Origin: Clostridium acetireducens DSM 10703
GTDB lineage: Bacteria > Bacillota > Clostridia > Clostridiales > Clostridiaceae
Length of the DNA: 64,000 bases
Assembly: GCF_001758365.1 (NCBI RefSeq)
Contig: NZ_LZFO01000001.1
Location: 62,001-126,000 of the forward strand
Direction of reading: 5' to 3'
Numbering within the stretch: the stretch's first letter is position 1; each line of letters opens with the position of its first letter. The position numbers were made by a program, and so were the translations under genes. Below are positions 1 through 10,189 of the stretch, piece by piece. The notes under the pieces are model-generated. The model saw only the letters and a list, made by a program, of their open reading frames with translations. It made no database searches and had not been told where the DNA came from.

Positions 1-680
1 CTATAATAATGGATGGCAATGGAAGATGGGCTAAGAGTAGAAAATTACCAAGAACTATGGGTCATAAAGCAGGAGTAGAAACTATAAGAGAAATAGTTAA
101 AGAATGTAGCAATTTAGGAGTAAAGTATTTAACTTTATATGCTTTTTCTACTGAAAATTGGAAAAGACCTAAGGAAGAAGTAAGTGCTTTAATGAAGCTA
201 TTAGTTCAATATTTAAGAAAAGAGTTCGATGAATTAAATAGAAATAATGTAATAATAAATAGTATTGGTGATATTTCTAAACTTCCAGAAATATGTAAAA
301 AAGAACTGATATTAGCTTATGAAAAAACAAAAAATAATACAGGACTTGTTTTAAATTTAGCTTTAAATTATGGTGGAAGAGATGAAATAATAAATGCAGT
401 AATAAAATTAGTAGAAGATATTGAGAGTAAAAATATATTAAAAGAAGATATAAATGAAGAAGTTTTTTCTAAATATTTATATACTACTGGTATACCAGAT
501 CCAGATTTAATTATAAGACCTAGTGGAGAGCAAAGATTGAGTAACTTTTTATTGTGGCAGTGTGCTTATTCTGAGTTTTGGTACTCTGATATAAAATGGC
601 CAGATTTTAAAAAAGAAGATTTACATAAAGCTATTTATGATTATCAATATAGAGATAGGAGATTTGGTGGTATAAAATAA
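1..680 (+). CDS. uppS: Undecaprenyl diphosphate synthase (isoprenyl transferase), 5'-truncated
   Basis: Condenses isopentenyl diphosphate units onto farnesyl diphosphate to make the C55 lipid carrier for peptidoglycan and teichoic acid synthesis; cytosolic, membrane-associated. The window begins inside the gene: two isoleucine codons precede the conserved [12 protein letters not shown] motif with its catalytic Asp, so roughly 20-25 N-terminal residues are missing. The C-terminal family block [15 protein letters not shown] is present, with Pro where many homologues have Thr, followed by the terminal YRDRRFGG. Followed after 17 bases by cdsA, apparently in one operon. Family assignment is certain; the true start lies outside the window. 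Confidence 0.96.
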   Translation, partial: IIMDGNGRWAKSRKLPRTMGHKAGVETIREIVKECSNLGVKYLTLYAFSTENWKRPKEEVSALMKLLVQYLRKEFDELNRNNVIINSIGDISKLPEICKKELILAYEKTKNNTGLVLNLALNYGGRDEIINAVIKLVEDIESKNILKEDINEEVFSKYLYTTGIPDPDLIIRPSGEQRLSNFLLWQCAYSEFWYSDIKWPDFKKEDLHKAIYDYQYRDRRFGGIK

Positions 681-697
681 ATTGGAGATGGTGAGTT

Positions 698-1495
698 ATG
701 GATAAAAGATATATAGGAGCATTAATACTTTCACCTTTAATTATATTTTTATTTCTAGGAGGAGTATATTTAAAATACTTAATGTTTGCTGTTTCTTTAA
801 TTGGAATGTTTGAATTTTACAATGCAGCAAATAAAAAAGGTATAAATAGTTTTAATTTAATTGGGTATTTACTTTGCATAGTTTATTATATTACATTACA
901 AAAAGAAATAAATTATTTTTTGATATTTCATTTAATGGTATTTTTAATTATTATAATGTTAAGTATACCTATAATAAATTTAAAATATAATTTTATTGAT
1001 GCTTCAATTACTATAATTGGATTTTTATATATACCTATTTGTTTTAGTTTTATAGTGCTTACAAATTTTAAAGATTATGGCAATTATCTTATTTGGTTAA
1101 TTTTTATTTCTTCTTGGCTTTGTGACACTGCAGCTTATTATACTGGAAAGTTTTTTGGGAAAAATAAATTGTGTCCTAAAGTTAGTCCTAAAAAAACTAT
1201 AGAAGGTTCCATAGGAGGGTTTATAGGAAGTATTATAGGATGTGGCTTATTTGGAGTTTTTTGTATACATAATGGAGTAAATATACCAATATATAATTAT
1301 TATATAATAGGTGCTATATGTGGAATAGTATGTCAATTTGGAGATTTAGTTGCTTCTTCAATAAAAAGATACGTTGGAATTAAAGATTATAGTAATTTAA
1401 TTCCTGGTCATGGCGGAATATTAGACAGATTCGATAGCATACTTTTTTCCGCAGTAGCAGTATACTATTACATATCTTTTATTATTAAAATTTAA
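698..1495 (+). CDS. cdsA: Phosphatidate cytidylyltransferase (CDP-diglyceride synthase)
   Basis: Makes CDP-diacylglycerol from phosphatidic acid and CTP, the branch point for phospholipid synthesis, and feeds PgsA encoded further along the window. It is a 265-residue polytopic membrane protein with about seven or eight hydrophobic segments. The family signature is visible near the C-terminus: SIKRYVGIKD followed by LIPGHGGILDRFDS, holding the catalytic Asp residues. The start has a GGAGATGG ribosome binding site. It lies directly downstream of uppS and ends at a strong terminator, so uppS-cdsA closes one transcript before dxr. Confidence 0.97.
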   Translation: MDKRYIGALILSPLIIFLFLGGVYLKYLMFAVSLIGMFEFYNAANKKGINSFNLIGYLLCIVYYITLQKEINYFLIFHLMVFLIIIMLSIPIINLKYNFIDASITIIGFLYIPICFSFIVLTNFKDYGNYLIWLIFISSWLCDTAAYYTGKFFGKNKLCPKVSPKKTIEGSIGGFIGSIIGCGLFGVFCIHNGVNIPIYNYYIIGAICGIVCQFGDLVASSIKRYVGIKDYSNLIPGHGGILDRFDSILFSAVAVYYYISFIIKI

Positions 1496-1532
1496 ATATA
1501 TAATTATATTTGGGTTAGTATAAAATAAAAGT

Positions 1533-1580
1533 ATACTCTTTTTAATGTTAACAATATTAAAAAGAGTATGTTTATTTTAT
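1533..1580 (+). terminator. Intrinsic terminator after cdsA
   Basis: A perfect 14-bp stem (1533-1546 pairing with 1556-1569) with a 9-base loop is followed by a T-rich stretch. It ends the uppS-cdsA transcript; the remaining bases up to dxr are A+T-rich and hold only a weak TATACT -10 candidate at 1694. Confidence 0.85.
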
Positions 1581-1733
1581 AAATATAAATAATAATTCAA
1601 ACTGTATTATTTTAATTTTATTATTGATTTTTTTAAATTATTAATTGTAGCATTACTTTATTTTAATTATTAAATATGTTAATATTAAACCTGTATACTA
1701 TAAAGAAATTAACTATTGAATGGGGCGTTAAAA

Positions 1734-2900
1734 TTGAAAAGATTAAGTATATTAGGGGCAACTGGTTCTATAGGGTTTCAGACTTTAGATGTAATTAGAA
1801 AAGATAAAGAAAATTTTTCATTAGTTGCAGTTTCTGCCAATAAAAGTTATAAAAAAATCATAGATATAATAAAAGAATTTAAACCTAAATATGTAGTATT
1901 AATGGAAAAAGAGGCTTTTAACATAGTTAAAGATTATTGCAAAATTAATAATTTAAATGTTAATATATTATTTGGAATTGAAGGATTAAAAATAATATCA
2001 ACTTTGCCAGAGGTGGATATTGTTGTTACTTCACTAGTAGGAATGGTAGGATTAGTGCCTACATTAGAAGCTATAAAAAATAAAAAAACTATAGCTTTAG
2101 CTAATAAAGAAACATTGGTTGTAGGAGGAGAAATAGTAACAAGAGAAGCAAAAAAAAATAATGTAAATATTATACCAGTAGATTCTGAACATAGTGCAAT
2201 TTTCCAATGTTTAAAAGGAGAAAGTAAAAAAGAAGTAGATAAAATAATAATTACAGCTTCAGGAGGGCCTTTTAGAGGAAAAAGCAAAAATGAATTAATA
2301 AATGTTACAAAAGATCAAGCATTAAGTCATCCAAAGTGGAATATGGGCAAAAAGATTTCTATAGATTCAGCTACACTTATGAATAAAGGATTAGAAGTTA
2401 TAGAAGCTCATTGGCTATTTAATATAGATTATAATAAAATAGAGACTATAGTACATCCTGAAAGTGTAATACATTCTATGGTTCAATATGCTGACGGAAG
2501 TGTATTAGCTCAATTAGCAGTAGCAGATATGAGACTTCCAATACAGTATGCTTTAAATTATCCTTATAGAAAAAAAGCTGTAGTAAATAAGCTAGAATTA
2601 TCTAAGATAGGAAATTTAACTTTTGAAAAGCCAGATTTAGAAACTTTTAAACCTCTTAAACTTGCCTATGATGCTGGAAAACAAGGAGGTATAATGCCTA
2701 CAGTTTTAAATGCAGCTAATGAAGAAGCTGTTAAATTATTTTTAGAAGATGAAATAAAGTTTTTAGATATAATTACAATATTAGAAAAATGTATGGATGA
2801 ATTTTCAAAATTGTCATTAGAAGTTAATTTAGAAAATATACTTGAATTAGATAAAAAAGTAAGAAGATATGTAAAAATAATAAAATATAATTACATATAA
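1734..2900 (+). CDS. dxr: 1-deoxy-D-xylulose 5-phosphate reductoisomerase
   Basis: Second step of the MEP isoprenoid pathway: rearrangement and NADPH-dependent reduction of DXP to MEP. The N-terminal Rossmann motif LGATGSIG, the NKETLV segment, the metal-binding PVDSEHSAIFQ and the SIDSATLMNKGLE block are all present. I place the start at the TTG at 1734, giving 388 residues and an MKRLSILGATG N-terminus, because GGGG at 1722-1725 is well spaced for it; a TTG at 1716 is in frame but adds six residues and has no ribosome binding site. Followed by rseP and ispG in the order dxr-rseP-ispG, common in Firmicutes. Confidence 0.96.
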   Translation: MKRLSILGATGSIGFQTLDVIRKDKENFSLVAVSANKSYKKIIDIIKEFKPKYVVLMEKEAFNIVKDYCKINNLNVNILFGIEGLKIISTLPEVDIVVTSLVGMVGLVPTLEAIKNKKTIALANKETLVVGGEIVTREAKKNNVNIIPVDSEHSAIFQCLKGESKKEVDKIIITASGGPFRGKSKNELINVTKDQALSHPKWNMGKKISIDSATLMNKGLEVIEAHWLFNIDYNKIETIVHPESVIHSMVQYADGSVLAQLAVADMRLPIQYALNYPYRKKAVVNKLELSKIGNLTFEKPDLETFKPLKLAYDAGKQGGIMPTVLNAANEEAVKLFLEDEIKFLDIITILEKCMDEFSKLSLEVNLENILELDKKVRRYVKIIKYNYI

Positions 2901-2928
2901 ATCTATTTATTTAGGGAGGAATAATATA

Positions 2929-3942
2929 GTGTATATAATAGGAGCACTTTTAGCATTTAGTGTATTGGTTATAGTCCATGAATTTGGACATTTTATATTA
3001 GCTAAATTAAATGGTGTAAAAGTTGAAGAATTTTCATTAGGTATGGGACCTAAACTTTTTGGAATAAAAGGAAAAGAAACAGAATATACAGTTAAAATTT
3101 TGCCTATAGGTGGTTATGTGAAAATGTTAGGAGAAGACGGAGCTGAAACAACAGACCAAAGAGCATTTATAAACAAAACACCAGTACAAAAATTGAGTAT
3201 AGTAGCTGCAGGTCCAATAATGAATTTTATATTTGCTATTTTGATGTTTGCTTTAATAGCTTCTGTAAGAGGATATTTATCACCAGTAGTTAGTGAGTTA
3301 GAACCAAATAAACCAGCAATAGTTGCAGGTATAAAGCCGGGAGATAAAATTATTGGTGTAAATAATAAAAAGATTTTAACTTGGGAAGATTTTGTTACAG
3401 AAGTGTACTTATCTAATGGAAGTGCTTTAAATATAAAATTAAATAGAAATGATAAAATAGAAAATGTAAAAATAGTACCTATAAAAGATGTTAATGAAAA
3501 AAAATATATTGTAGGAATATATCCAACACAAGTAACAAATCCTTCTTTGGTTAATTCAATGAAGTATGGTTTTATAGAATCAAATTCTTTAGTTAAACAA
3601 ACTTTTGCATTTTTGAAAACTTTATTTAAAGGTAATGTTTCAAAAAATGATTTTGGAGGACCAGTAACTATAATAAGAGTATCCGGTCAAGCAGCTAAAG
3701 CAGGAATAATAAGTTTAACAGCTTTTGCAGCTTATTTAAGTGTTCAACTTGCTATATTCAATATAATACCTTTTCCAGCATTAGATGGAGGGTGGATATT
3801 TTTATTGTTAATTGAAATAATAACTGGTAAAAAATTTGATGATAATAAAGTAGGATTTATAAATTATATAGGTTTTGCTATACTCATGACGTTAATGGTA
3901 CTAGTAACTATTAAAGATATATTGTATCCTATTAAGTTTTAG
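2929..3942 (+). CDS. rseP: Site-2 family intramembrane zinc metalloprotease RseP/RasP
   Basis: Intramembrane protease that cleaves transmembrane anti-sigma factors and cleared signal peptides. The zinc-binding HEFGH lies at residues 17-21 in the first membrane segment; a PDZ domain follows at roughly 115-190; the second catalytic element, PFPALDGGW, is in a C-terminal membrane segment near residue 285. Length, 337 residues, is normal. GTG start preceded by GGGAGGA. It sits between dxr and ispG with 28- and 11-base gaps, so it is co-transcribed with isoprenoid genes. Which anti-sigma factor is its substrate here cannot be seen. Confidence 0.95.
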   Translation: MYIIGALLAFSVLVIVHEFGHFILAKLNGVKVEEFSLGMGPKLFGIKGKETEYTVKILPIGGYVKMLGEDGAETTDQRAFINKTPVQKLSIVAAGPIMNFIFAILMFALIASVRGYLSPVVSELEPNKPAIVAGIKPGDKIIGVNNKKILTWEDFVTEVYLSNGSALNIKLNRNDKIENVKIVPIKDVNEKKYIVGIYPTQVTNPSLVNSMKYGFIESNSLVKQTFAFLKTLFKGNVSKNDFGGPVTIIRVSGQAAKAGIISLTAFAAYLSVQLAIFNIIPFPALDGGWIFLLLIEIITGKKFDDNKVGFINYIGFAILMTLMVLVTIKDILYPIKF

Positions 3943-3953
3943 GAGATGATATT

Positions 3954-5000
3954 ATGGATAGAAAAAAAACAAAAAAGATTAGAGTTGGAAGTACTTACGT
4001 AGGTGGGGATTATGAAATAACGGTGCAATCTATGACTAATACTGATACTAGAGATGTAAAAGCTACTATTAATCAAATAAAAGATTTAGAAAATGCAGGT
4101 TGTCATATTGTAAGATGTGCTGTTCCTGATATGGAGGCAGCAATTGCTTTAAAAGAAATAACAAATAATATAAATATACCTTTAGTTGCAGACATACATT
4201 TTGACTATAGATTAGCATTAAAATCTATAGAAAGTGGAGTAGCGGCTTTAAGAATTAATCCAGGGAATATAGGAAGTATAGAAAGAGTAAAATTACTAGC
4301 AAAAGAAGCTAAAAGTAAAAATATACCTATAAGAATAGGCGTGAATTCAGGTTCTTTAGATAAAAAACTACTAAATAAATATGGAAAAGTGTGTCCAGAG
4401 GCTTTAGTTGAAAGTGCTATGGAACATGTAAAAATACTAGAAAATGTAAATTTTTATGATATTGTTATATCTATAAAATCTTCAGATGTAAACTATATGA
4501 TAGAAAGTTATAAAATGATTTCAAATTTAGTAAACTATCCTCTTCACTTAGGAGTGACAGAAGCAGGAACTATTTGGAGGGGAACTATAAAATCTAGTAT
4601 AGGTATAGGAAGTCTTCTTCAGCAAGGAATAGGAGACACTATTAGAGTATCACTTACAGGAAATCCAGTAGAAGAGGTTAAAGTTGGAAAAGAAATATTA
4701 AAAGCATTAAACTTACAAAAAGGCATAAAATTTGTATCTTGTCCTACTTGTGGTAGAACAGAAATTAATTTAATAAATATAGCCAAGGAAGTAGAGAAAA
4801 AACTTGAAAATTGCAATAAAGATATTAAAGTAGCTGTTATGGGTTGTGTTGTTAATGGACCAGGAGAAGCAAGAGATGCAGATATAGGTATAGCAGGTGG
4901 AAAAGGAGAAGGTCTTATTTTTAAAAAAGGAGAAATAATAAAAAAAGTTAAAGAAGATAAACTAGTAGATGAATTAATAGAAGAAATTAATAAAATATAG
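3954..5000 (+). CDS. ispG: 4-hydroxy-3-methylbut-2-en-1-yl diphosphate synthase (flavodoxin)
   Basis: Penultimate MEP-pathway enzyme; reduces MEcPP to HMBPP with a [4Fe-4S] cluster. The 348-residue protein has the N-terminal TIM-barrel (VQSMTNTDTRDV start region) and the C-terminal cluster ligands in CPTCGR and CVVNGPGEA, where the Glu is also a ligand. It starts 11 bases after rseP with an AGGAG site. The last pathway enzyme, IspH, is encoded at 54.5 kb, so three MEP enzymes occur in this window but at two loci. Confidence 0.97.
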   Translation: MDRKKTKKIRVGSTYVGGDYEITVQSMTNTDTRDVKATINQIKDLENAGCHIVRCAVPDMEAAIALKEITNNINIPLVADIHFDYRLALKSIESGVAALRINPGNIGSIERVKLLAKEAKSKNIPIRIGVNSGSLDKKLLNKYGKVCPEALVESAMEHVKILENVNFYDIVISIKSSDVNYMIESYKMISNLVNYPLHLGVTEAGTIWRGTIKSSIGIGSLLQQGIGDTIRVSLTGNPVEEVKVGKEILKALNLQKGIKFVSCPTCGRTEINLINIAKEVEKKLENCNKDIKVAVMGCVVNGPGEARDADIGIAGGKGEGLIFKKGEIIKKVKEDKLVDELIEEINKI

Positions 5001-5059
5001 AAAAAAATGAATATAAGAATTTATAAAACAAATAATAATATAAGTTTACTATATAAGAA

Positions 5060-5080
5060 TAGACAGCAAATAGCTGTCTA
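5060..5080 (+). terminator. Small hairpin between ispG and polC
   Basis: AGACAGC and GCTGTCT form a 7-bp stem, extendable by one A-T pair, around a 5-base loop, followed by AATTTTC. It may be a weak terminator or attenuator ahead of polC; the T tract is short, so full termination is doubtful. Confidence 0.5.
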
Positions 5081-5114
5081 ATTTTCATTAATTAGCTCAT
5101 TAGGGGGAAAAACA

Positions 5115-8100
5115 ATGCATTTATTGCAAAAGGAAATAAATACTAATGATAGTGACGGCAAAAATGTTGAAATTACAAAAATTAAATATTTAAAAAAAAG
5201 CAATAAAGTTATAATTATGATAAAGTGTAATAGCGATATAAACTATGATGAAAAGCAAAATATAGAGAAAAGTATATTAAAAAAATTGCAAGAATTTAAA
5301 AATATAAATTTAATATTTTATAAAAATGTAGATGATATAAACATTGAGGATATATGTGGAAAGTATTGGAATGAACTTGTAGATAAGATAATTTCTATTT
5401 TGCCTGTAAGCAAGGATTGTTTACGTACTTCTATAAGAAAAGTAGAAAATAATATATTAAAGTTAAGCTATGGCAATAAATTTTTATGTACATTACTTAA
5501 AAATAAAAAATTTGAAAAATTAGTATCTGATATTATAGTAGACATTTTTGGAGTTAAATGCTTAGTTTCTTTAAATTATGATTTAAAACTAGAAAATTTT
5601 AGTTATGTAGAGTCAAAAGCAATAGAAGAAAAAAAATTAATTAAACACTTAATATCAACAAAATGTGAAAATCATAATAACCACAATAAATGCAAAAAAG
5701 AAATCATTAATAAAAATAATAATAACATAATAGTAGGGAAAAATATAAATTTAAATAATATAAATATAGTGGATGTAGATGAAACTTCAGGCATTGTTGC
5801 TATAATAGGAGATATTTTTAAAGTAGATATTATAGAAACAAAAACTGGAAGAAAGATTATTAGTTTTTGTATTACAGATTATACTAGTTCTATAACAGTA
5901 AAGCTTTTTCCAAAAAATAAAGATACAGATAGAGTTATTGAATCTATAAAGAAGGGTCTTCATTGTAAAGTTAGAGGAGAAGCTGTATATGATAGGTATT
6001 TAAAAGAAGTAGTAATTATGGCAAAAGATATAATTAAAGTTTCTAAAATAGAAAGAATGGATACTTCTGAAGAAAAAAGAGTAGAGCTTCATTTGCATAC
6101 TAAAATGAGTGCTATGGATGCAATAACTTCTGCTAATGAATTAATTAAAAGAGCAGCTAAATGGGGACATAAAGCTATAGCTATAACAGATCACGGAGTT
6201 GTTCAAGCTTATCCTGAAGCTATGGATGCTGCTAAAAAACACAATATAAAAATTATATATGGTTTAGAAGGATATTTAGTAGATGATGGTATTCCTATTA
6301 CTATAGGAGAATTAAATAAAACTATAGAAGATACATTTGTAGTATTTGACATTGAAACTACAGGACTTTCTGTAATAAATGATAAAATAATAGAAATTGG
6401 TGCAGTAAAAATTAAAAATGGAAAAATTATAGACAAATTTAATGAATTTGTTAATCCTAAAATTAGTATACCAGCAAAAATAATAGAACTTACTAATATT
6501 ACCGATGATATGGTAAAAAATGCAGAAGACATAAGTGTCATAATAAAAAAGTTTATGGAATTTGTAGAAGACTCTATTTTAGTAGCTCATAATGCTAATT
6601 TTGATGTATCCTTTATAAAAAAGATTTGTAGCAATTATAATATAAATTTTAACAATTCAGTTATGGATACTTTACCACTAGCTAAGTTTTTATTTCCTGA
6701 ATTAAAAAGATATAAATTAAATGTAATAGCAAAACATTTAAATATATCCTTAGAAAATCATCATAGAGCTGTAGATGATGCAAGAGCTACAGCAGATATA
6801 CTTTTAAATTGTTTTAAAATTTTAAAAGATAGGAATATATTAGATTTAGAAACTTTGAATAAAGAATTTATAAAAAATATAGATATAAAGAAATTAAACA
6901 CATATCATATTATATTATTAGTAAAAAATCAAAAGGGATTAAAAAATTTATATAAATTAGTTTCTAAATCAAACTTAGAATATTTTTATAAAAAACCAAG
7001 ATTACCTAAAAGTTTAATACAACAGTATAGAGAGGGTTTAATAATAGGATCTGCTTGTGAAGCTGGTCAAGTTTATAAAGCAGTACTTCAGGGCAAATCA
7101 GATGAAGAAATTAAAGATTTAGTAAATTTTTATGATTATTTAGAAATACAGCCTTTAGGAAATAATAGTTTTATGATTAGGAATGGCATAGTGAAAGATG
7201 AAAAAGAATTGCAAGAAATAAATATAAAAATTTGTAATATAGCAGAAAAGAACAATCTTCCTGTTGTTGCTACATGTGATGTTCATTTTATGGATCCTAA
7301 AGATGAAGTCTACAGGAGAATATTAATGTATGGTCAAGGTTTTTCAGATGCAGATAATCAGCCGCCATTATATTTTAGAACTACAGAGGAAATGCTTCAG
7401 GAGTTTAAATATTTAGGAGAAGAAAAATCAAAAGAAGTAGTTATATATAACACAAACAAAATAGCAGAAATTATAGAAGAAGTTAAACCTATACCAGAAG
7501 AAACTTTTCCACCTAAAATTGAAGGAGCAGAAGAACAAATAAGAGAAATGACATTAAAAAAAGCTCATGAAATATATGGAGAAAAGTTGCCTGAAGTTGT
7601 AGAAAAAAGATTAAATAAAGAACTAAATTCTATTATAAGTAATGGGTATGCTGTTTTATATTTAATAGCTCATAAGCTTGTAGCAAAATCTGTAGAAGAT
7701 GGATATCTTGTAGGATCTAGAGGTTCTGTAGGATCTTCTTTTGTAGCTACTATGTCTGATATAACAGAAGTTAATGGATTACCACCCCATTATGTGTGTT
7801 CTAAGTGCAAATATAGTGAATTTATAACAGATGCATCTATTGGATCAGGAGCGGATTTGCCAGATAAAAAATGTCCAAAATGTGGAGAAGACATGACTAA
7901 AGATGGTCATGATATACCTTTTGAAACATTTTTAGGATTTGAAGGTGATAAAGAACCAGATATAGACCTTAACTTTTCAGGAGAGTATCAACCAGTAGTT
8001 CATAAATATACTGAAGAGTTATTTGGAAAAGGTCATGTATTTAGAGCAGGTACTATAGGAACTATTGCAGAAAAAACAGCCTATGGTTTTGTTAAAAAAT

Positions 8101-9386
8101 ATATTTCTGAAAAAAACATAGTATTACCTCAAGCGGAAATAGAGAGATTATCCCAAGGATGTACTGGTATAAAAAGAACTACAGGTCAACATCCAGGGGG
8201 AGTAATGGTTGTTCCTACAGATAATAATATATATAATTTTAGTCCAATACAGCATCCTGCTGATGACAATAATACAGATATAATAACTACTCACTTTGAT
8301 TATCATTCAATAAGCGGAAGATTATTAAAATTAGATATACTGGGACACGATGATCCTACTGTTTTGAGAATGTTACAAGATTTAACAGGAGTAGATCCTA
8401 AAAAAATACCTTTAGGAGACGAAAAAGTTATGAGTCTTTTTACTTCACCAAAAGAATTAGGTGTAACTAAAGAAGAATTAGGATGTGAAGTTGGTACTTA
8501 TGGTCTTCCTGAATTTGGAACAAAATTTGTAAGACAGATGTTAATAGATACTAGACCTAAAACTTTTGCAGATTTAGTAAGAATATCGGGATTATCTCAT
8601 GGAACAGATGTTTGGATAAACAATGCACAGTATTATATAAAAGAAGGATACACTACTCTTAAAAATTGTATTGCTACTAGAGATGATATAATGATTTATC
8701 TAATTAATAAAGGTCTTCCTCCTAAAATTGCCTTTACTATAATGGAAAAGGTAAGAAAAGGTAAAGGTCTTACGGAAGAACATGAGAAAATAATGAGGGA
8801 AAATAAAGTTCCAGATTGGTATATAGAGTCTTGTAAAAAAATAAAGTATATGTTCCCAAAAGGTCACGCAGTAGCTTATGTTATGATGGCAGTAAGAATA
8901 GCTTATTTTAAAGTTTATTATCCTAACGCTTATTATGCTACCTATTTTACTGTTAGGGCAGATGATTTTGATGCAGATTTAATAGTAAAAGGTGAAGAAA
9001 CTATAAAGCAAAAAATGAATGAAATAAATTTAATGGGAAATAATATTACCCAAAAGGATAAGGGAATGCTTACTATTTTAGAGTTAAGTTACGAAATGTA
9101 TAAAAGAGGCATAAAATTTTTAAGAGTGGATTTATATAAATCTCATGCTACTAAATTTTTAATTGAAGATGAAGGAATAAGACTTCCCTTAAATTCACTG
9201 CAAGGTGTAGGAAATAATGCAGCTATAAATATAGTAGAAGCTAGAAAATTAGGAGAATTTATATCTAAAGAAGATTTAAGGATAAGATCAAAAGTATCTA
9301 AAACAGTAATAGAGTCTTTAGAGAATCATGGTTGTTTAAGAGGGCTTCAAGAAACCAATCAATTGTCTTTATTTAATATGGTTTAA
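5115..9386 (+). CDS. polC: DNA polymerase III alpha subunit, PolC type
   Basis: Replicative polymerase of low-GC Gram-positive bacteria with a built-in proofreading exonuclease. In order along 1423 residues: N-terminal domain; OB fold (about 220-310); first half of the PHP domain ([11 protein letters not shown], near 322); inserted DnaQ-like DEDDh exonuclease (FDIETTGL near 410, [15 protein letters not shown] near 550); second PHP half; a zinc ribbon (CSKC near 895, CPKC near 919); catalytic palm ([10 protein letters not shown] near 946); fingers; and a C-terminal duplex-binding region. Start preceded by AGGGGGA. It stands alone, with hairpins on both sides. Confidence 0.98.
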   Translation: MHLLQKEINTNDSDGKNVEITKIKYLKKSNKVIIMIKCNSDINYDEKQNIEKSILKKLQEFKNINLIFYKNVDDINIEDICGKYWNELVDKIISILPVSKDCLRTSIRKVENNILKLSYGNKFLCTLLKNKKFEKLVSDIIVDIFGVKCLVSLNYDLKLENFSYVESKAIEEKKLIKHLISTKCENHNNHNKCKKEIINKNNNNIIVGKNINLNNINIVDVDETSGIVAIIGDIFKVDIIETKTGRKIISFCITDYTSSITVKLFPKNKDTDRVIESIKKGLHCKVRGEAVYDRYLKEVVIMAKDIIKVSKIERMDTSEEKRVELHLHTKMSAMDAITSANELIKRAAKWGHKAIAITDHGVVQAYPEAMDAAKKHNIKIIYGLEGYLVDDGIPITIGELNKTIEDTFVVFDIETTGLSVINDKIIEIGAVKIKNGKIIDKFNEFVNPKISIPAKIIELTNITDDMVKNAEDISVIIKKFMEFVEDSILVAHNANFDVSFIKKICSNYNINFNNSVMDTLPLAKFLFPELKRYKLNVIAKHLNISLENHHRAVDDARATADILLNCFKILKDRNILDLETLNKEFIKNIDIKKLNTYHIILLVKNQKGLKNLYKLVSKSNLEYFYKKPRLPKSLIQQYREGLIIGSACEAGQVYKAVLQGKSDEEIKDLVNFYDYLEIQPLGNNSFMIRNGIVKDEKELQEINIKICNIAEKNNLPVVATCDVHFMDPKDEVYRRILMYGQGFSDADNQPPLYFRTTEEMLQEFKYLGEEKSKEVVIYNTNKIAEIIEEVKPIPEETFPPKIEGAEEQIREMTLKKAHEIYGEKLPEVVEKRLNKELNSIISNGYAVLYLIAHKLVAKSVEDGYLVGSRGSVGSSFVATMSDITEVNGLPPHYVCSKCKYSEFITDASIGSGADLPDKKCPKCGEDMTKDGHDIPFETFLGFEGDKEPDIDLNFSGEYQPVVHKYTEELFGKGHVFRAGTIGTIAEKTAYGFVKKYISEKNIVLPQAEIERLSQGCTGIKRTTGQHPGGVMVVPTDNNIYNFSPIQHPADDNNTDIITTHFDYHSISGRLLKLDILGHDDPTVLRMLQDLTGVDPKKIPLGDEKVMSLFTSPKELGVTKEELGCEVGTYGLPEFGTKFVRQMLIDTRPKTFADLVRISGLSHGTDVWINNAQYYIKEGYTTLKNCIATRDDIMIYLINKGLPPKIAFTIMEKVRKGKGLTEEHEKIMRENKVPDWYIESCKKIKYMFPKGHAVAYVMMAVRIAYFKVYYPNAYYATYFTVRADDFDADLIVKGEETIKQKMNEINLMGNNITQKDKGMLTILELSYEMYKRGIKFLRVDLYKSHATKFLIEDEGIRLPLNSLQGVGNNAAINIVEARKLGEFISKEDLRIRSKVSKTVIESLENHGCLRGLQETNQLSLFNMV

Positions 9387-9435
9387 TTTTTTAATTAGAT
9401 TTAATAAAATATTGGCTATTTAACTTTTCCTTGAA

Positions 9436-9465
9436 ATACTTATTTTAGTATGCTAAAATAAGTAT
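9436..9465 (+). terminator. First hairpin downstream of polC
   Basis: A perfect 13-bp stem (9436-9448 with 9453-9465) and a TATG tetraloop, A+T-rich throughout and without a clear T tract. First of three tandem hairpins after polC. Confidence 0.6.
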
Positions 9466-9493
9466 AGTTGTTTAACAAATTTATGTTTTGACA

Positions 9494-9527
9494 AAAGAGT
9501 GGGTAAAAGCCCGCTCTTTCTATTTGT
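9494..9527 (+). terminator. Second hairpin downstream of polC
   Basis: A 10-bp stem with one G-T wobble (AAAGAGTGGG pairing with CCCGCTCTTT) and a 6-base loop, followed by CTATTTG. It is the most G+C-rich of the three hairpins and probably the main polC terminator. Confidence 0.8.
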
Positions 9528-9533
9528 AAAAGG

Positions 9534-9573
9534 TATATTTAAAAACGCAACTGATGTTGCGTTTTTAAATATA
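9534..9573. terminator. Third hairpin downstream of polC, bidirectional form
   Basis: A perfect 17-bp stem (9534-9550 with 9557-9573) around a 6-base loop, with T-rich arms on both strands. It would insulate the rimP-nusA operon from polC transcription. Confidence 0.8.
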
Positions 9574-9596
9574 TTTAGATTATTGCAAATAAAATT

Positions 9597-9625
9597 TTAA
9601 CATAAATTCATATATATTTTATAAG
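9597..9625 (+). promoter_or_regulatory. Candidate sigma-A promoter for rimP-nusA-infB operon
   Basis: TTAACA and TATAAG are separated by 17 bases, downstream of the polC hairpins and about 90 bases before rimP. This is the best-spaced pair in the gap, but the match is not perfect. Confidence 0.45.
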
Positions 9626-9711
9626 TTTATTAAGTAGTTATGAAAAACTAGCTTTGTAAATCGCAGAATTACTCTATGATTTATTTCAATAATATATTAA
9701 GGAGGGATTTT

Positions 9712-10173
9712 ATGAATAATGAAATATTATTAAATAAACTTAATAATATTATTAAGCCAATAGTTGAAAATTTAAATTATGAATTATATTATATAGAATT
9801 TGTTAAAGAGCAAGGAGAACATTACTTAAGGGTTTATATAGATAACCAAAAAGGAATAACTCATAAAGATTGTGAAAAAGTTAGTAGAGAAGTTAGTGAC
9901 ATGCTAGATATAGAAGATCCTATAGATAATAGTTATTACTTGGAAATATCATCTCCAGGTATAGATAGGACTTTGTATAATGATACTCACTTAAAAGCAC
10001 ATATAGGCTGTAATATTGAAATTAAATTAAAAAGTTTATTTAAAGGGAAAAGAAAAATTCAATGTAAACTTTTGGGGTTTAATAGTGAATATGTAAATGT
10101 AGAATTTGAAAAAGAAGAAATAGAAGTGCCAAGAGAAAAAATTCATAATATTAATTTGAAAGGAGAACTATAA
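9712..10173 (+). CDS. rimP: Ribosome maturation factor RimP
   Basis: Needed for 30S subunit maturation. The 153-residue protein has the two-domain RimP fold: N-terminal alpha/beta domain with YIEFVKE and LRVYID, the DCEKVSREVSDML helix and the ISSPGIDR motif, then a C-terminal SH3-like domain. The start is the ATG at 9712, directly after AAGGAGG; an upstream in-frame ATG at 9676 would add 12 residues unlike the family and lacks a ribosome binding site. First gene of the nusA-infB operon, 16 bases ahead of nusA. Confidence 0.94.
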   Translation: MNNEILLNKLNNIIKPIVENLNYELYYIEFVKEQGEHYLRVYIDNQKGITHKDCEKVSREVSDMLDIEDPIDNSYYLEISSPGIDRTLYNDTHLKAHIGCNIEIKLKSLFKGKRKIQCKLLGFNSEYVNVEFEKEEIEVPREKIHNINLKGEL

Positions 10174-10189
10174 GGAGGTTACTTTAAAA

